A DNA stretch of 52,669 bases from Lysobacteraceae bacterium (GTDB lineage Bacteria; Pseudomonadota; Gammaproteobacteria; Xanthomonadales; Xanthomonadaceae), in NCBI GenBank assembly GCA_018333835.1, contig JAGXSL010000136.1, positions 1 through 52,669 of the forward strand, read 5' to 3'. A program made the translations under genes and the position numbers. Numbering within the stretch: position 1 is the first letter of the stretch; every line of letters starts with the position of its first letter. The notes under the pieces were generated by a model. That model was not told the origin of the DNA. It was given only the letters and a program-made list of their open reading frames with translations, and did no database searches. This document shows positions 21,701 to 30,344 of this stretch, in pieces.

Positions 21701-22018
21701 CTGCATCGCATCAAAGCGCCGCGCCGCGCCCGTACCGCCGGTCTCGTCACCCTGCGGCAGCGGCCGCAGACGGCGAACGGCACCTGGTTCCTCACGCTCG
21801 AGGACGAGCACGGCCTCACCAACCTGATCTGCTGGCGCGCCGTGGTCGAACGCCACCGCCGCGCCATCCTTGAATCGCAGCTGCTCGGCGCGCGCGGGCG
21901 CTGGGAGGCGCACGAGGACGTCACGCACCTGATCGTCGAGCAGGTCGAGCCTTTGGACGACCTGCTCGCCACGCTCGAGGGCAAGCCGCTGGTGGTCGAG
22001 CACCGCAGCTTCCGCTGA
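18773..22018 (+). CDS. dnaE2: error-prone DNA polymerase DnaE2
   Basis: C-family polymerase that copies past lesions and produces damage-induced mutations. It has 1,081 residues. The N-terminal PHP domain begins [17 protein letters not shown]. The palm holds [16 protein letters not shown] and [20 protein letters not shown], where the catalytic aspartates lie. [18 protein letters not shown] and [19 protein letters not shown] are also typical. The C-terminus has an OB-fold ([19 protein letters not shown]). The length fits DnaE2, shorter than DnaE1. The ATG overlaps the imuB end, and a later start is possible. Confidence 0.95.
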   Translation: MAGSPERRFAAGTLPDYAELHCLSAFSFQRGASTALELFERAKALGYRALAITDECSFAGLVRGLEASEATGLPLVCGTEVQLADGPALVLLVESTRGYERLSALITIARRRAAKGTYALHRADLEAAFGEGEEGRDHGVFALWRPTPIDLGLGEASGAAPDARDAAASTVAWLRGLFPERLWLAAQLHRGPDDDARHAAIAALAARCGLPVVACGDVHMHVRRRRGLQDVLCALRHRATLREAGRRLFANGERHLRTRQALSAIFPREWLEESVAIAARCRFSLRDLRYTYPRELVPEGETPSSWLAALTWDGAALRWPEGVSGKVHAQIEAELVLIAELEYEAFFLTVHDLVVFARSRGILCQGRGSAANSAVCYALGITAVDPARANLLFGRFLSKERNEAPDIDVDFEHERREEVIQYVYAKYGRERAALAATVITYGPKSALRDVGRVMGLPEDQLAELSAAVGHAEDFTVWKARCAERGLDPEGRLLSRVLLLAHELLGHPRHLSQHVGGFVISDAPLSKLVPVENAAMPERTILQWDKDDLETLGLLKVDVLALGMLSAIRRCLDLLRENGRRHLELATIPAEDKKTYDMIQRADTLGVFQIESRAQMTMLPRLKPRTFYDLVIEVAIVRPGPIQGGMVHPYLRRRQGIDPVVYPSKELEAVLGRTLGVPLFQEQVMEIAMVAAGYTAGEADELRRSMAAWKRRGGLEHHRQRLLAGMAERGYPLDFAEKIFEQVKGFGSYGFPESHAASFALLTYASCWLKCHEPAAFACALLNAQPLGFYTAAQIVQDARKHGIAVRPVDVRYSEIESSLEPEAAASAATPRTGFADAAPQPAIRLGLREVGTLPREAAGRVVAARRVRPFRDIEDLCQRAELDGRSRAALAEADVLRGLTGHRHRARWAMAGVEEGTLPLFAGLPAAEEGRLVIRPPTASETTLADYASTGLTLNAHPMALLRPRLRARGYLDHRALHRIKAPRRARTAGLVTLRQRPQTANGTWFLTLEDEHGLTNLICWRAVVERHRRAILESQLLGARGRWEAHEDVTHLIVEQVEPLDDLLATLEGKPLVVEHRSFR

Positions 22019-22035
22019 CCGGGTAACCTCCCCGA

Positions 22036-25000
22036 TCAGAAGCGATAGCGGAACCCGAGCTGCAGGGCCCAGCGCGACTGGCCGACGGCATCGCGGCGGA
22101 TTTCGGTGTCCGGGGTGTTGAAGCGGTAGACGTAGCGCCCGCTGGCCGGGTCGATGCCGCCGAACTCGACGATGCCCAGGCCCTGCGGTTGGCCGAAGCC
22201 GCTCACCCAGACCTCGTCGATCAGGCCCCAGTCCTCGTTGATCAGGTTGCCGACGTTGAGCACGTCCAGCCACAGCTCGGCCCGGTGGCCCTCGAAGAAG
22301 CCCGGCAGTTCCTGGCTGATGCGCAGGTCGATGTTGTTGACCCAGGGGCTGAACTGGCCGTTGCGCTCGGCGAGCTGGCCGCGGCGGCCGCTGAGATCGG
22401 GATGGGCGGCGACAAAGGCCCAGAACGCAGCTTCCTCGGCCGCCGAGCCGAACAACACGTCGCCGGGGCCGGTCGGGATGTAGAGCAGGTCGTTACCGGC
22501 GATGCCGTCGCCGTTGGCGTCGTTGTCGAAGACAAAGCTGTACGGACGGCCCTTGCGGCCCTCGAAGAAGGCGCCGATCTCGGTCCGGTAGCCGTCGAAG
22601 AAGAAGTGGCGGTAGGTCACGGCCGCGGTGAAGCGGTCGCGCATGGCGAAGTTGGAGCGGCTGCTGAGCTCCTCGTTCGGCGAGAAGATCGTGCGCGAGG
22701 ACCAGTTCTCAACCGAGATCGAGCCGGCGAGCTGGTTCACGTCGTGGGCGTCACCGTAGGCGTAACCGACCTGCCAGAACCAGGAATCGCCCTCGCCCAT
22801 CGGCTTTTGCAGGGAGAGGCTAAAGTTCTCGGCGCTGCCCTTGGTGGTGTTGCGGGCCAACAGGACCTCGCGGAAGGCACGGTCGCGGTTGAAGCGGGCC
22901 TGGACGCCGGTGCCGACGCCGGCCTGGTTCCAGCTGGACGGCAGGTAGCCGGCCGGGTTCCAGAACATCGGCCGGCCGTCGGGGCCGCGGCCGGTCGGCG
23001 CACCGAGGTTCAGGTGCTCGTAGTGGATGCCGGAGCGGGTCGAGAGCAGGATGGCCTCGGCACTGACCATCAGGCCGTGCCAGGGCAGTTCGTGCTCGAA
23101 GGCCAGGTTGGCCTTCCACACCGAGGGCTGCTCGAGGTCGTCGGCGACGAAGTCGACGTCGACCGGCACCACGCCGCCCAGGTTCAGGCGCGGCTGGTTG
23201 TCGGGGTTCATCGAGATCGGCGGTAGGCTGCCGGTGCAGGCCGGCAGGCCAGCGGTGCCGCAGCCGAATACGCCGACCGTGACGCCGTTGTTGGTGAAGG
23301 GGTTGGACAGCCAGACGTTGGCGGCTGCGCCCTGGAAGAGGCCGACGCCACCGCGGAGCTGGGTCGGGCGCTCGCTGTCGAAGCGGTAGTTGAAGCCGAA
23401 GCGCGGCTGGAACAGCCGCTCGCCGTCGATGGTGACGTCGTTACGACGGCCGAAGCGCTGCGAGGCGGTGGCGTTGAACACCGGCGCCCCTGGCACGCTG
23501 GCCTCGTCCATGCGCAGGCCGTAGGTGAGAGTGAGGTTGGGGTTCACCGCCCAGGTGTCCTGCAGGAACAGGCCGAAGGTGTCGAGTTCCCAGATGGCGG
23601 CGGTGTCCTCCAGCGAGAAGCCGGTGGCCGGGGCGCGCAGCAGGAAGCTCGAATAGCGGCCGGCGTCGAAGTCGGCGAGGCTGCGGAAGCCGTAGTTGCC
23701 GAGCGAACTTTCGAGGAACAGGTTGTAGATGTCGTTCGACTCGTGGTCGAAGCCGAAGCGCAGGGTGTGGTCGCCGAGGTACCAGGTGGCGGCGCCGAAG
23801 CTGTTCCAGGTTTCGGTGGTCAGCCGGTTGGCATGGCGGAACTGCTCGGTGCCGAGCGCGATCTGGCCGGCGCCGGTGCTGATCTGCACCTGCGGCAGGC
23901 GCGAGAACGGCTGGAAGGTGCCGAGGAACTCGCGGTGGCTGACGCGGAATTCCGTGGAGAAGCGGTCGTTCCAGTCGCTGAACAACTGCCCGACCACGCT
24001 CTCGAAGCTGTCGGAGCGGTTGAACCAGGCGCTCGACAGGGTGAGGCGGTTGCCGCCAAGGCGGGCGAGGTCGATGACGTTCTGCTCGGTCTTGGTGTAG
24101 CGCAGGCTGGCGCGGTGGAAATCGCTGAGGTTCCAGTCGAGCTTGACCAGACGCTCCTCGACGGTGTTGTCCAGCGCCGCCGCGCCGACCCCACCGGCAT
24201 CGACACCGTAGCGGGTGCGGGCGATGCGCGCGGCCTCCTCGCCCTGCGCGGTGGTCACGCCACGGAGCGAGCCGAGGTCGGGTGCCGGCGAGGTGCGCTT
24301 GAATTCCTCGTAACCGGCGAAGAAGAACAGGCGATCGCGAAGGATCGGGCCGCCCAGGGTCATGCCGCGGGTGTACTGCTGGTCGAAGGGGCGGAAGCGG
24401 ACGTTGCGGTCGTCGAACTCGCGGCCCCAGTCGCCGTCGCGGAAGATGTAGTACAGGCTGCCGCGGAACTCGTTGGTGCCGGAGCGGGTGACGGCATTGA
24501 TGCCGGCACCGGTGTAGCCGCGCTGGGTCACGTCGTACTGCGAGATGGCGACGCTGATCTCCTCGATCGCCTCCATCGAGACCGGCTGGCGCAGCAGCGG
24601 CAGGTTGTTGGCGCGCAGGCCGAAGGTGTCGTTGACGGTGACGCCGTCGATGGTGATCTGGTTGAAGCGGTTGTTCTGGCCGAGCGCCGAGATCGAGCCG
24701 AACTGCTTGTCCGACTGCACGATCCGGGGATCGGTGCGGGCGATGTCCTGGATCGAGCGGTCGATGGTCGGAAGCGCCGCGATCCGCTCGGCGGTGACCA
24801 GGGTGCCGGCCCCCATGGCATCGCTGGCGAACAGGCCGGGTGCGGCGGTGCCGGTCACCACCACCGCCTCCAGCATGGTGGTGGCGGACAATCGCACATC
24901 GACGGTCTCGGTCTGGGCCAGTTCGAGGAACACGTTCCCGATGGTCTCGGTTTTGCCGTCGCGGGTGGCCGTCACCGTGTAGGGGCCGCCGACCCGCAGG

Positions 25001-25224
25001 CCGCGGGCGGCGAAGCGGCCCTCGGCATCGGTCACCGCCTGCGCCACCGTGCCCGAGGGCAGGTGGCGGATGGTCACCTGCGCACCGGCGATGGCCCGTG
25101 CATCGGCACCACTGACCCGTCCGGCCAGGTTGGCGGTGGTGATCTGGGCCTGGGCGACGCCGGCGGAAAGGGCCAGCATCAGGGCGAGTGCCAGGGGGCG
25201 GGGCTTGCGCAGGATCGGTGTCAT
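22036..25224 (-). CDS. TonB-dependent receptor with carboxypeptidase-like N-terminal domain (Oar type)
   Basis: Outer-membrane receptor of 1,062 residues. The signal peptide is MTPILRKPRPLALALMLALSAGVAQA. A carboxypeptidase-regulatory-like beta-sandwich follows (NLAGRVSGADARAIAGAQVT, about 31-110). Then come a TonB-box-like LEAVVVTG and the plug (NQITIDGVTVNDTFGLRANN), and a long barrel ending in FRYRF with the terminal Phe of outer-membrane proteins. The layout equals that of the Oar family. The substrate is unknown; relatives handle peptides or large ligands. I start it at ATG 25224 because the signal peptide begins there. Confidence 0.92.
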   Translation of the reverse strand: MTPILRKPRPLALALMLALSAGVAQAQITTANLAGRVSGADARAIAGAQVTIRHLPSGTVAQAVTDAEGRFAARGLRVGGPYTVTATRDGKTETIGNVFLELAQTETVDVRLSATTMLEAVVVTGTAAPGLFASDAMGAGTLVTAERIAALPTIDRSIQDIARTDPRIVQSDKQFGSISALGQNNRFNQITIDGVTVNDTFGLRANNLPLLRQPVSMEAIEEISVAISQYDVTQRGYTGAGINAVTRSGTNEFRGSLYYIFRDGDWGREFDDRNVRFRPFDQQYTRGMTLGGPILRDRLFFFAGYEEFKRTSPAPDLGSLRGVTTAQGEEAARIARTRYGVDAGGVGAAALDNTVEERLVKLDWNLSDFHRASLRYTKTEQNVIDLARLGGNRLTLSSAWFNRSDSFESVVGQLFSDWNDRFSTEFRVSHREFLGTFQPFSRLPQVQISTGAGQIALGTEQFRHANRLTTETWNSFGAATWYLGDHTLRFGFDHESNDIYNLFLESSLGNYGFRSLADFDAGRYSSFLLRAPATGFSLEDTAAIWELDTFGLFLQDTWAVNPNLTLTYGLRMDEASVPGAPVFNATASQRFGRRNDVTIDGERLFQPRFGFNYRFDSERPTQLRGGVGLFQGAAANVWLSNPFTNNGVTVGVFGCGTAGLPACTGSLPPISMNPDNQPRLNLGGVVPVDVDFVADDLEQPSVWKANLAFEHELPWHGLMVSAEAILLSTRSGIHYEHLNLGAPTGRGPDGRPMFWNPAGYLPSSWNQAGVGTGVQARFNRDRAFREVLLARNTTKGSAENFSLSLQKPMGEGDSWFWQVGYAYGDAHDVNQLAGSISVENWSSRTIFSPNEELSSRSNFAMRDRFTAAVTYRHFFFDGYRTEIGAFFEGRKGRPYSFVFDNDANGDGIAGNDLLYIPTGPGDVLFGSAAEEAAFWAFVAAHPDLSGRRGQLAERNGQFSPWVNNIDLRISQELPGFFEGHRAELWLDVLNVGNLINEDWGLIDEVWVSGFGQPQGLGIVEFGGIDPASGRYVYRFNTPDTEIRRDAVGQSRWALQLGFRYRF

Positions 25225-25255
25225 CGTGACTTCTCGGAGGGGGACGCCATGGGGA

Positions 25256-25274
25256 CGCCCCGTTTCCCGGGGCG
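25256..25274 (-). other. hairpin between the CysK2-like gene and the TonB receptor gene
   Basis: CGCCCCG (25256-25262) pairs with CGGGGCG (25268-25274) around a five-base loop, between two genes on the same strand. No T tract follows. It could attenuate read-through or form a leader structure of the receptor mRNA. Confidence 0.4.
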
Positions 25275-25300
25275 CGGGGAGTGCGGATCGTAAGGCAGTT

Positions 25301-26395
25301 TCATGACGTTTCGAGCCCTCCGATTGACGGGGAGGCGATGTGTCCATCCACGATCGCCTTGATGGCAGAGGACGGGGTGTCGAGTTCATACCCCTGCGCC
25401 GCCACCCAGGCATCGTCGTAGTAGGTGTCCAGGTACCGTTCGCCGCCGTCGCAGATCAGGGTCACCACCGCCCCGGTCTCGCCCTCGGCCTTCATCCCGC
25501 CCATCACCTGCAGGGCGCCGACGAAGTTCGTCCCGGTCGAGCCGCCCACCTTCCGCCCCAGCAACCCTTCCAGAGCCCGCATCGCCGCGAGGCTCAGGGC
25601 GTCGGGCACCTTGATCATCCGGTCGATGGTGTCGGGCAGGAAGCTCGCCTCGACGATCGGCCGGCCGATGCCCTCGATGCGCGAGCCGCGGTCGAGGCGG
25701 TGGCAGCGCTTGCGGTCCCGGTAGGCGTCGAAGAACACCGAGTATTCCGGATCGACCACGGCCAGCCGCGTGCAGGCGCTGCGGGTGGGCTGGTAGCGGA
25801 TGTAGCGGCCCATCGTGGCGGCGGTGCCGCCGGTGCCGGCCGAGACCACGATCCAGCTTGGGCAGGGATGGGGTTCGAGTTTCAGCTGCTCGAAGATCGA
25901 CTCGGCGATGTTGTTGTTGCCGCGCCAGTCGGTGGCCCGTTCGGCGTAGGTGAACTGGTCCATGAAGTGGCCGCCGACCTCGGCCGCCAGCGCGCGCGAG
26001 GCGGCGCTGACGTCGGCGCCTTCGATCATGTGGCAGCGGCCGCCGTAGAACTCGATGCGGGCGATCTTCTCGCGCGAGGTGGTGTTGGGCATGACCGCGA
26101 TGAAGGGCAGGCCGATCAGCCGCGCGAAGTAGGCCTCGGAGACGGCGGTGCTGCCGCTGCTGGCCTCGATCACCGTCTGGCCCTCGCGCAGCCAGCCGTT
26201 GCACAGCGCGTAGAGGAACAGCGAGCGCGCCAGCCGGTGCTTCAGGCTGCCGGTGGGGTGCGAGCTCTCGTCCTTGAAGTACAGCGGGATGCCCGGGTAG
26301 GCCGGCAGGTCGAGGCGGACCAGGTGGGTGTCGGCCGAGCGCTGGAAGTCGGCTTCGATGGCCGCGATGGCGGCATTGACCCAGTGGCGGGACAT
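25301..26395 (-). CDS. PLP-dependent cysteine synthase family protein, CysK2-like
   Basis: A 364-residue fold-type II PLP enzyme. The Schiff-base lysine is K52 in [36 protein letters not shown] and the phosphate loop [17 protein letters not shown] are clear. These segments resemble Mycobacterium tuberculosis CysK2, an S-sulfocysteine synthase, more than CysK or CysM. The product could be S-sulfocysteine or cysteine; the sequence does not decide. I use ATG 26395 (MSRHWVN) instead of the far upstream track start. The TonB receptor gene follows after 76 bases. Confidence 0.85.
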   Translation of the reverse strand: MSRHWVNAAIAAIEADFQRSADTHLVRLDLPAYPGIPLYFKDESSHPTGSLKHRLARSLFLYALCNGWLREGQTVIEASSGSTAVSEAYFARLIGLPFIAVMPNTTSREKIARIEFYGGRCHMIEGADVSAASRALAAEVGGHFMDQFTYAERATDWRGNNNIAESIFEQLKLEPHPCPSWIVVSAGTGGTAATMGRYIRYQPTRSACTRLAVVDPEYSVFFDAYRDRKRCHRLDRGSRIEGIGRPIVEASFLPDTIDRMIKVPDALSLAAMRALEGLLGRKVGGSTGTNFVGALQVMGGMKAEGETGAVVTLICDGGERYLDTYYDDAWVAAQGYELDTPSSAIKAIVDGHIASPSIGGLETS

Positions 26396-26554
26396 GATGG
26401 CGTCGTGAGGGCCGGTCGGGGAACAGGCCCGCATTGTCGCCGATACGACGCACGGGCGGGCCTTCGCACACGGGGTCGGGGAAGGGCGTAGGATGGCCCA
26501 ACCCCTTCCATCCTGCCGGAGCCTTCCATCGCCGCCACCGCACCCCGCACTCCC
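26396..26554. other. divergent gap between the CysK2-like gene and the YkgJ gene
   Basis: A 159-base gap that must hold promoters for both directions. A TAGGAT hexamer near 26490 could be a -10 box for the YkgJ gene. No clear -35 box, dyad or RNA was found. Confidence 0.3.
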
Positions 26555-26878
26555 GTGGAGGCTTCTGGCGGCAAGGTCGATTGCCGCCGTTGCGATGCGG
26601 TCTGTTGCCGCTTGATGGTGCTCGTGCAGCCGGAGGACCGCATCGCCGAGCACCTGACCACGATCACCGAGCACGGTTTGTTGGTGATGGCCCGCGATGA
26701 CGAGGGCTGGTGCGTCGCGGTCGACGCGGCGCGGATGTGCTGTTCGATCTACGAGGCCCGGCCCGAGGTGTGTCGGCGTTTCCACATGGGCGGCCCGTAT
26801 TGCCGGGCCATCCGCGAGGACTACGCCCGTGGCCTGCACCGCGGGATCCCCGTGCTGCTTACCGGAGAAGTGCCATGA
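26555..26878 (+). CDS. YkgJ-family cysteine cluster protein
   Basis: A 107-residue protein with the cysteine pattern of the YkgJ/CxxCxxCC family. CRRCDAVCC lies at residues 10-18, followed by [28 protein letters not shown] and a final YC. Such proteins are thought to bind zinc or an Fe-S cluster; function is unknown. The start is GTG 26555. The stop overlaps the ATG of the next small gene (ATGA), so the two are coupled. Confidence 0.85.
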   Translation: MEASGGKVDCRRCDAVCCRLMVLVQPEDRIAEHLTTITEHGLLVMARDDEGWCVAVDAARMCCSIYEARPEVCRRFHMGGPYCRAIREDYARGLHRGIPVLLTGEVP

Positions 26879-27084
26879 GCAACCGTTCGTTCACGCCCCA
26901 CGCGAGTTCCTCCGCGCCGCCCTACGTGCGTCGCGCCGAGGGTTCGCGCCAGCTCACCAGCGAAAACATCGACGCCCACCTCGCCGCCTTCGCGGCCGCC
27001 GGCGGCAAGGTCGAGGTGCTGGCCACCACCCGGGTGCTGAAGCGCATCCCGTCCGCGCCGGACGGTGAACCGGCGAAGGAGTGA
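26875..27084 (+). CDS. small conserved-looking hypothetical protein
   Basis: A 69-residue protein starting at ATG 26875, four bases inside the end of the YkgJ gene. It contains [34 protein letters not shown], a helix followed by a strand ending in basic residues, and an acidic tail. No signal peptide or membrane segment is seen. I do not recognise a family. Coupling with the cysteine-cluster gene and clean coding character support it as real. Confidence 0.6.
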   Translation: MSNRSFTPHASSSAPPYVRRAEGSRQLTSENIDAHLAAFAAAGGKVEVLATTRVLKRIPSAPDGEPAKE

Positions 27085-27100
27085 GGGGCCGGCGACGGCT

Positions 27101-27754
27101 TCAGGGCGTCGCGGGCGGTGTCGGCGGCACCGGCGGCGTGGCGGGCGTCGCCGCGGCCTGCGCGGGCGGGCAGTGGGCGTCGAGCTCGATGGCCTGGGCG
27201 TAGGGCCGGAACTCCGGCAGCAGCAGGGCCAGCTGGTCCTGTGCGAGGGCGAGGCCTTGCATCTCGTCGCACAGCGCCAGCCCGGCCGCCTGCATCTTTT
27301 GCGCCTCGGCCTCGATCCGGGCACCGGCCTCGGCGACCGTACCGCCCAGCACCCCGGCCACCGCCGCCGTGACCGCCTGGCCCGCCAGCGCGATGCCGTC
27401 CTGGCCGATCGCCATGCCGGCGTCGGTGACCGCCAGCAACTGCGTGCGGTAGGCCTGCACGGCCGCGCGCTGGGCCTCGCTCAGCGGCAGCGGCACGCCG
27501 TCGATCAGCAGGTCGCCCTGCGGGCTGATCTCCGCCACCGGGCCCGGCCCGCCCGCGCCGATGCGCAGATTGCCCTCGTGCAGCTTCTTCCGCGCCTCGT
27601 CGATGGCGGCGAGCGCGGCACTGCCTTCGGCGGTGGCCGCGGCGATGCCCTGGCGGGCCTCCTCGGCGGCCTGCCCGATCTGTTCGCCGCACCCACTGGC
27701 GGCAAGCGCCAGCGCGAGGACGAGGAGGGTACGGGCGGGGACGGGGCGTTTCAT
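27101..27754 (-). CDS. putative lipoprotein, possibly YggN/DUF2884-related
   Basis: A 217-residue protein with a lipoprotein signal: basic start MKRPVPART, hydrophobic LLVLALALAA, and lipobox ASGC with the acylated cysteine near residue 22. The second residue after the cysteine is Glu, so outer-membrane sorting is likely. A coiled helical region (AAEEARQGIAAATAEGSAALAAIDEARKK) precedes LPLSEAQRAAVQAYRTQLLAVTDAGMAIG. That last part resembles DUF2884/YggN proteins, but I am not certain. The tail is Pro/Ala/Thr-rich. I start it at ATG 27754, six codons after the track start. Confidence 0.7.
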   Translation of the reverse strand: MKRPVPARTLLVLALALAASGCGEQIGQAAEEARQGIAAATAEGSAALAAIDEARKKLHEGNLRIGAGGPGPVAEISPQGDLLIDGVPLPLSEAQRAAVQAYRTQLLAVTDAGMAIGQDGIALAGQAVTAAVAGVLGGTVAEAGARIEAEAQKMQAAGLALCDEMQGLALAQDQLALLLPEFRPYAQAIELDAHCPPAQAAATPATPPVPPTPPATP

Positions 27755-27793
27755 CGTGGGGATCCGGGGCAAGCGAGGGAGGTCAAGCTTGGA

Positions 27794-28771
27794 TCAAGCC
27801 GCATCCTCGCGCCAGCGGCGCAGGCGGATGGCGAGGGCGAGCAGCGCGGCGCCCACGACCAGGCCGGACCACAGCGCGGGCTCGCCGAGGGTGGCGTAGC
27901 TCCTCGCCACCAGCTCGGGCAGGCCGGTGGTTTCCGGCTCCGGCCCGACGGATCCGCCCCCGTTCCCGGCGAAGCGGAACCAGAAGCCGGGCAGGAGGCC
28001 GCCGAACAGCCGGGCGACCACGTTCTCCCAGAACCATCCACCGCCGAGCTGCAGGTCGAACATCTCCTCCTGCCAGGAGAGCAGGATGCCGACCCCCAGC
28101 GGCAGGCCGGTGGCCCAGAGGAAGGGTGCACGCCGTGCCCAGGCCGAGACCGCCATGAACCAGGCCAGCGAGGGCAGGGCCCAGAGCGCGTAGACCGGCA
28201 GCAGCGCGAACACGGCCAGCGGCGCGAGATGGAAGTCCGGCTGGGCGAGCAGAGCGGGCAGCACCGCGGTGGCACCCTGTGCGGCGAGGGCGAGCGCTGC
28301 GGACAGGGCCATCAGCATCCCCACCGCGAGGCCGACCGCGGCGGCGATGGCCGGGGCGACGAGCAGCATGGTGGCCAGCTTGGACAGCACGGTAGCGGCA
28401 TCGGACACCGGCATCGATTTCCAGAACAGCACGCTGCGGTCGCGGCGGTCGTCGTAGAGCGATCCGACCGCGTAGAACAGCAGCACCAGGGCCAGGGTCA
28501 GCCCCAGCGGCATCAGGGTCGGGCCCAGCATCAGCGACAGGTTCGCGGCCTCATCCAGCTGGAACGCTTCTGGTTCCACGGACAGCGGCTGGCAGTTGAT
28601 GCACATGCCGCTGCCGACGGTGAACAGCCATAACAGGTCGCCCAGCGCGCCGAGGCCGAGCACCAGCCCGCCGAAGCCGAGCATCAGCCCGCCGACCACG
28701 AGCGGTGCCCACAGCAGCCCGCCCTTGTGTTCCTGGAATTCGCGGCGCAACAGGGTGGCGAAGCGTTTCAT
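27794..28771 (-). CDS. ABC transporter permease of the YtrA-type operon
   Basis: A 325-residue integral membrane protein starting at ATG 28771 (MKRFATLLRREFQEHKGGLL). About six hydrophobic spans are seen, among them GGLMLGFGGLVLGLGALGDLL and TLALVLLFYAVGSL. DDRRDRSVLFWKSMPVSD is a cytoplasmic loop typical of ABC-2 type permeases from GntR/YtrA operons. Substrate unknown. It overlaps the ATPase gene by four bases and is the last gene of the operon. The longer track ORF is the ATPase region read in another frame. Confidence 0.85.
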   Translation of the reverse strand: MKRFATLLRREFQEHKGGLLWAPLVVGGLMLGFGGLVLGLGALGDLLWLFTVGSGMCINCQPLSVEPEAFQLDEAANLSLMLGPTLMPLGLTLALVLLFYAVGSLYDDRRDRSVLFWKSMPVSDAATVLSKLATMLLVAPAIAAAVGLAVGMLMALSAALALAAQGATAVLPALLAQPDFHLAPLAVFALLPVYALWALPSLAWFMAVSAWARRAPFLWATGLPLGVGILLSWQEEMFDLQLGGGWFWENVVARLFGGLLPGFWFRFAGNGGGSVGPEPETTGLPELVARSYATLGEPALWSGLVVGAALLALAIRLRRWREDAA

Positions 28772-29628
28772 GCGTAACTGCCCTTCATGGTGGCAACGAA
28801 CAGGTCGGCGATGCCGGGTGTGCGCAGGGTGCCGAGCGCGGCGAGGCGTTCGCGCGGCTGGCCGTCGAACAGGAAGATGCTGCGGCCGAACCCGCTGCGC
28901 TCGTCGATCGGCCCCAGCGCGCGGGCGGCGGCGGCCTGCTCGGCGGCCACCTCGACCTCGACGAAGCGCTCGCCGACCTCGTCCATGCTGGCCCGCAGCA
29001 CCAGCCGGCCCTCGCGGAGGAACAGCAGGTCGGTGAGGATGTGCTCGACCTCCTCGACCTGGTGGGTGGTGATCAGGATCGTCCGGCCTTCGTCGAAGTA
29101 GCGTTCCAGCAAGTCGCGGTAGAACTGCTTGCGGTAGAGGATGTCGAGGCCGAGGGTCGGCTCGTCGAGCACCAGCAGACGGGCGTCGATCGCCATCACC
29201 AGGGCGAGGTGCAGCTGCACGATCATGCCCTTGGACATCTGCTTGACCTTCATCCCCGGTTCGAGCCGGGTCTGGGCGAGGAAGGCCTCGCACTTGGCGC
29301 GGCTGAAGCGCGGGTGCACGCCAGCGACGAAGTCGATGGCCTCGCGGACGCGGATCCAGCGCGGCAGCACGGCGACGTCGGCGATGAAGCAGACCTCCTG
29401 CATCAGCGCGTCGCGGTGGCGGCGCGGGTCGAGGCCCAGCACCTCCAGCTGGCCCTCGAAATCGATCAGGCCGAGCAGGGCCTTGAGCGTGGTGGTCTTG
29501 CCGGAGCCGTTGGGGCCGATCAGGCCGACGATGCGGCCGGGCGCGATGTCGAGGTCGATGCCGTCGATGGCAGTGCGCCGGCCGTAGCGCTTGGCGAGGC
29601 CGCGGGCGGTGACGATCGGCGTGCTCAT
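28768..29628 (-). CDS. ABC transporter ATP-binding protein of the YtrA-type operon
   Basis: A 286-residue ATPase from ATG 29628. Walker A is GPNGSGKTT near residue 38 and Walker B is LLVLDEPTLGLD. The signature loop reads MSKGM in place of LSGGQ, a variation seen in ABC-2 type exporters. The switch histidine lies in TTHQVEEVEH. It is coupled by overlap to the permease and by overlap to the GntR regulator. It probably powers the permease next to it in a drug- or peptide-responsive exporter; the substrate is unknown. Confidence 0.93.
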   Translation of the reverse strand: MSTPIVTARGLAKRYGRRTAIDGIDLDIAPGRIVGLIGPNGSGKTTTLKALLGLIDFEGQLEVLGLDPRRHRDALMQEVCFIADVAVLPRWIRVREAIDFVAGVHPRFSRAKCEAFLAQTRLEPGMKVKQMSKGMIVQLHLALVMAIDARLLVLDEPTLGLDILYRKQFYRDLLERYFDEGRTILITTHQVEEVEHILTDLLFLREGRLVLRASMDEVGERFVEVEVAAEQAAAARALGPIDERSGFGRSIFLFDGQPRERLAALGTLRTPGIADLFVATMKGSYA

Positions 29629-29996
29629 CCCTGTCCTCCGTCCCCGGCGTCGCCGCCGAACAGGCGGCCCGGGGACAGCCCGAGCCGTTCGATCCGTGCC
29701 CGCAGCGGCGGCCATTCCTCGCGCAGGAAGCGCTCGCGCTCCGAGCGCAGCAGTTTCTCGCGCGCCCCTTCGACGACATACATGCCCAGTCCCCTCCGTT
29801 TTTCCACCAGGGCCTCGTCGGCCAGTTCCTGGTACGCCCGCGACACCGTGATCGGATTGATCTGGAACTCGGCCGCCACCTGGCGCACCGAGGGCAGGGC
29901 GTCGCCCGGCTTCAGTTCGCCGTCCAGCAGCATGGCGACGACACGCTCCTTGAGCTGCCGGTAGATCGGCGTGCCGTCGCTCCAGGTGAAGCCCAT
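29625..29996 (-). CDS. GntR-family regulator, YtrA subfamily
   Basis: A 123-residue repressor-type protein. The winged helix-turn-helix covers PIYRQLKERVVAMLLDGELKPGDALPSVRQVAAEFQINPITVSRAY (about 10-55). A short C-terminal helical part (EKLLRSERERFLREEWPPL) takes the place of a large ligand domain, which defines the YtrA subgroup. Genes of this type sit first in ABC operons and repress them. It starts at ATG 29996, overlapping the stop of a small membrane protein gene. The dyad at 30233-30254 is its likely site. Confidence 0.92.
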   Translation of the reverse strand: MGFTWSDGTPIYRQLKERVVAMLLDGELKPGDALPSVRQVAAEFQINPITVSRAYQELADEALVEKRRGLGMYVVEGAREKLLRSERERFLREEWPPLRARIERLGLSPGRLFGGDAGDGGQG

Positions 29997-30214
29997 CAGC
30001 GCCCTCCACCGGAGCGGCGGGCGAACGAGAAATACGGCATCGCCAGTTCGCCCGGCCCGGAGCGGGCGGTGGTCTCCACCGCCTCGGCCGGCGCGGTCGC
30101 GGAATGGTGGCGGCCGTCCGCCTGCCTTCCGTACGCCGCCCAGGTGAGCGCCAGCAGGCCGGCGGCGAGGCCGGCGATGGCGAGGCGCAGGTGGCGCGGG
30201 CGAACTGGGCGCAT
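29996..30214 (-). CDS. small single-span membrane protein, first gene of the YtrA-type operon
   Basis: A 72-residue protein from ATG 30214. After a basic start (MRPVRPRHLR) comes one hydrophobic helix, LAIAGLAAGLLALTWAAY, then a short polar tail. The orientation is probably tail outside. I do not recognise a family. It overlaps the GntR start codon (ATGA) and follows the operon promoter directly, so it is very likely a true member of the operon. Confidence 0.6.
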   Translation of the reverse strand: MRPVRPRHLRLAIAGLAAGLLALTWAAYGRQADGRHHSATAPAEAVETTARSGPGELAMPYFSFARRSGGGR

Positions 30215-30232
30215 GGCGTCGGTACCAGTACA

Positions 30233-30254
30233 GTGTTGTAGTGAACCATAACAC
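30233..30254. promoter_or_regulatory. candidate GntR/YtrA operator
   Basis: GTGTT-N12-AACAC is a 22-bp dyad with two further matching positions inside. It overlaps the -10 box and the expected start point of the YtrA-type operon, a good place for repression. Confidence 0.5.
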
Positions 30255-30273
30255 CAGCTCGCAACGAAGTCAA
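30245..30273 (-). promoter_or_regulatory. candidate promoter of the YtrA-type ABC operon
   Basis: On the minus strand TTGACT (30268-30273), a 17-base spacer and TATGGT (30245-30250). The boxes match five and four of six sigma-70 consensus bases. The first start codon is 30 bases further on. Confidence 0.55.
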
Positions 30274-30344
30274 CACCGCCTGCACCGGACGTCGCCGACA
30301 CTGGCAAAGTCGTACCGGCAACCGCCGGCCAACGGGAGGATTCC

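Noticed and set aside
28768-30321. 517-residue version of the ABC ATPase
   Set aside because: The first 231 residues run through the regulator and promoter in a non-coding frame; the ATPase domain starts at ATG 29628 with normal length.
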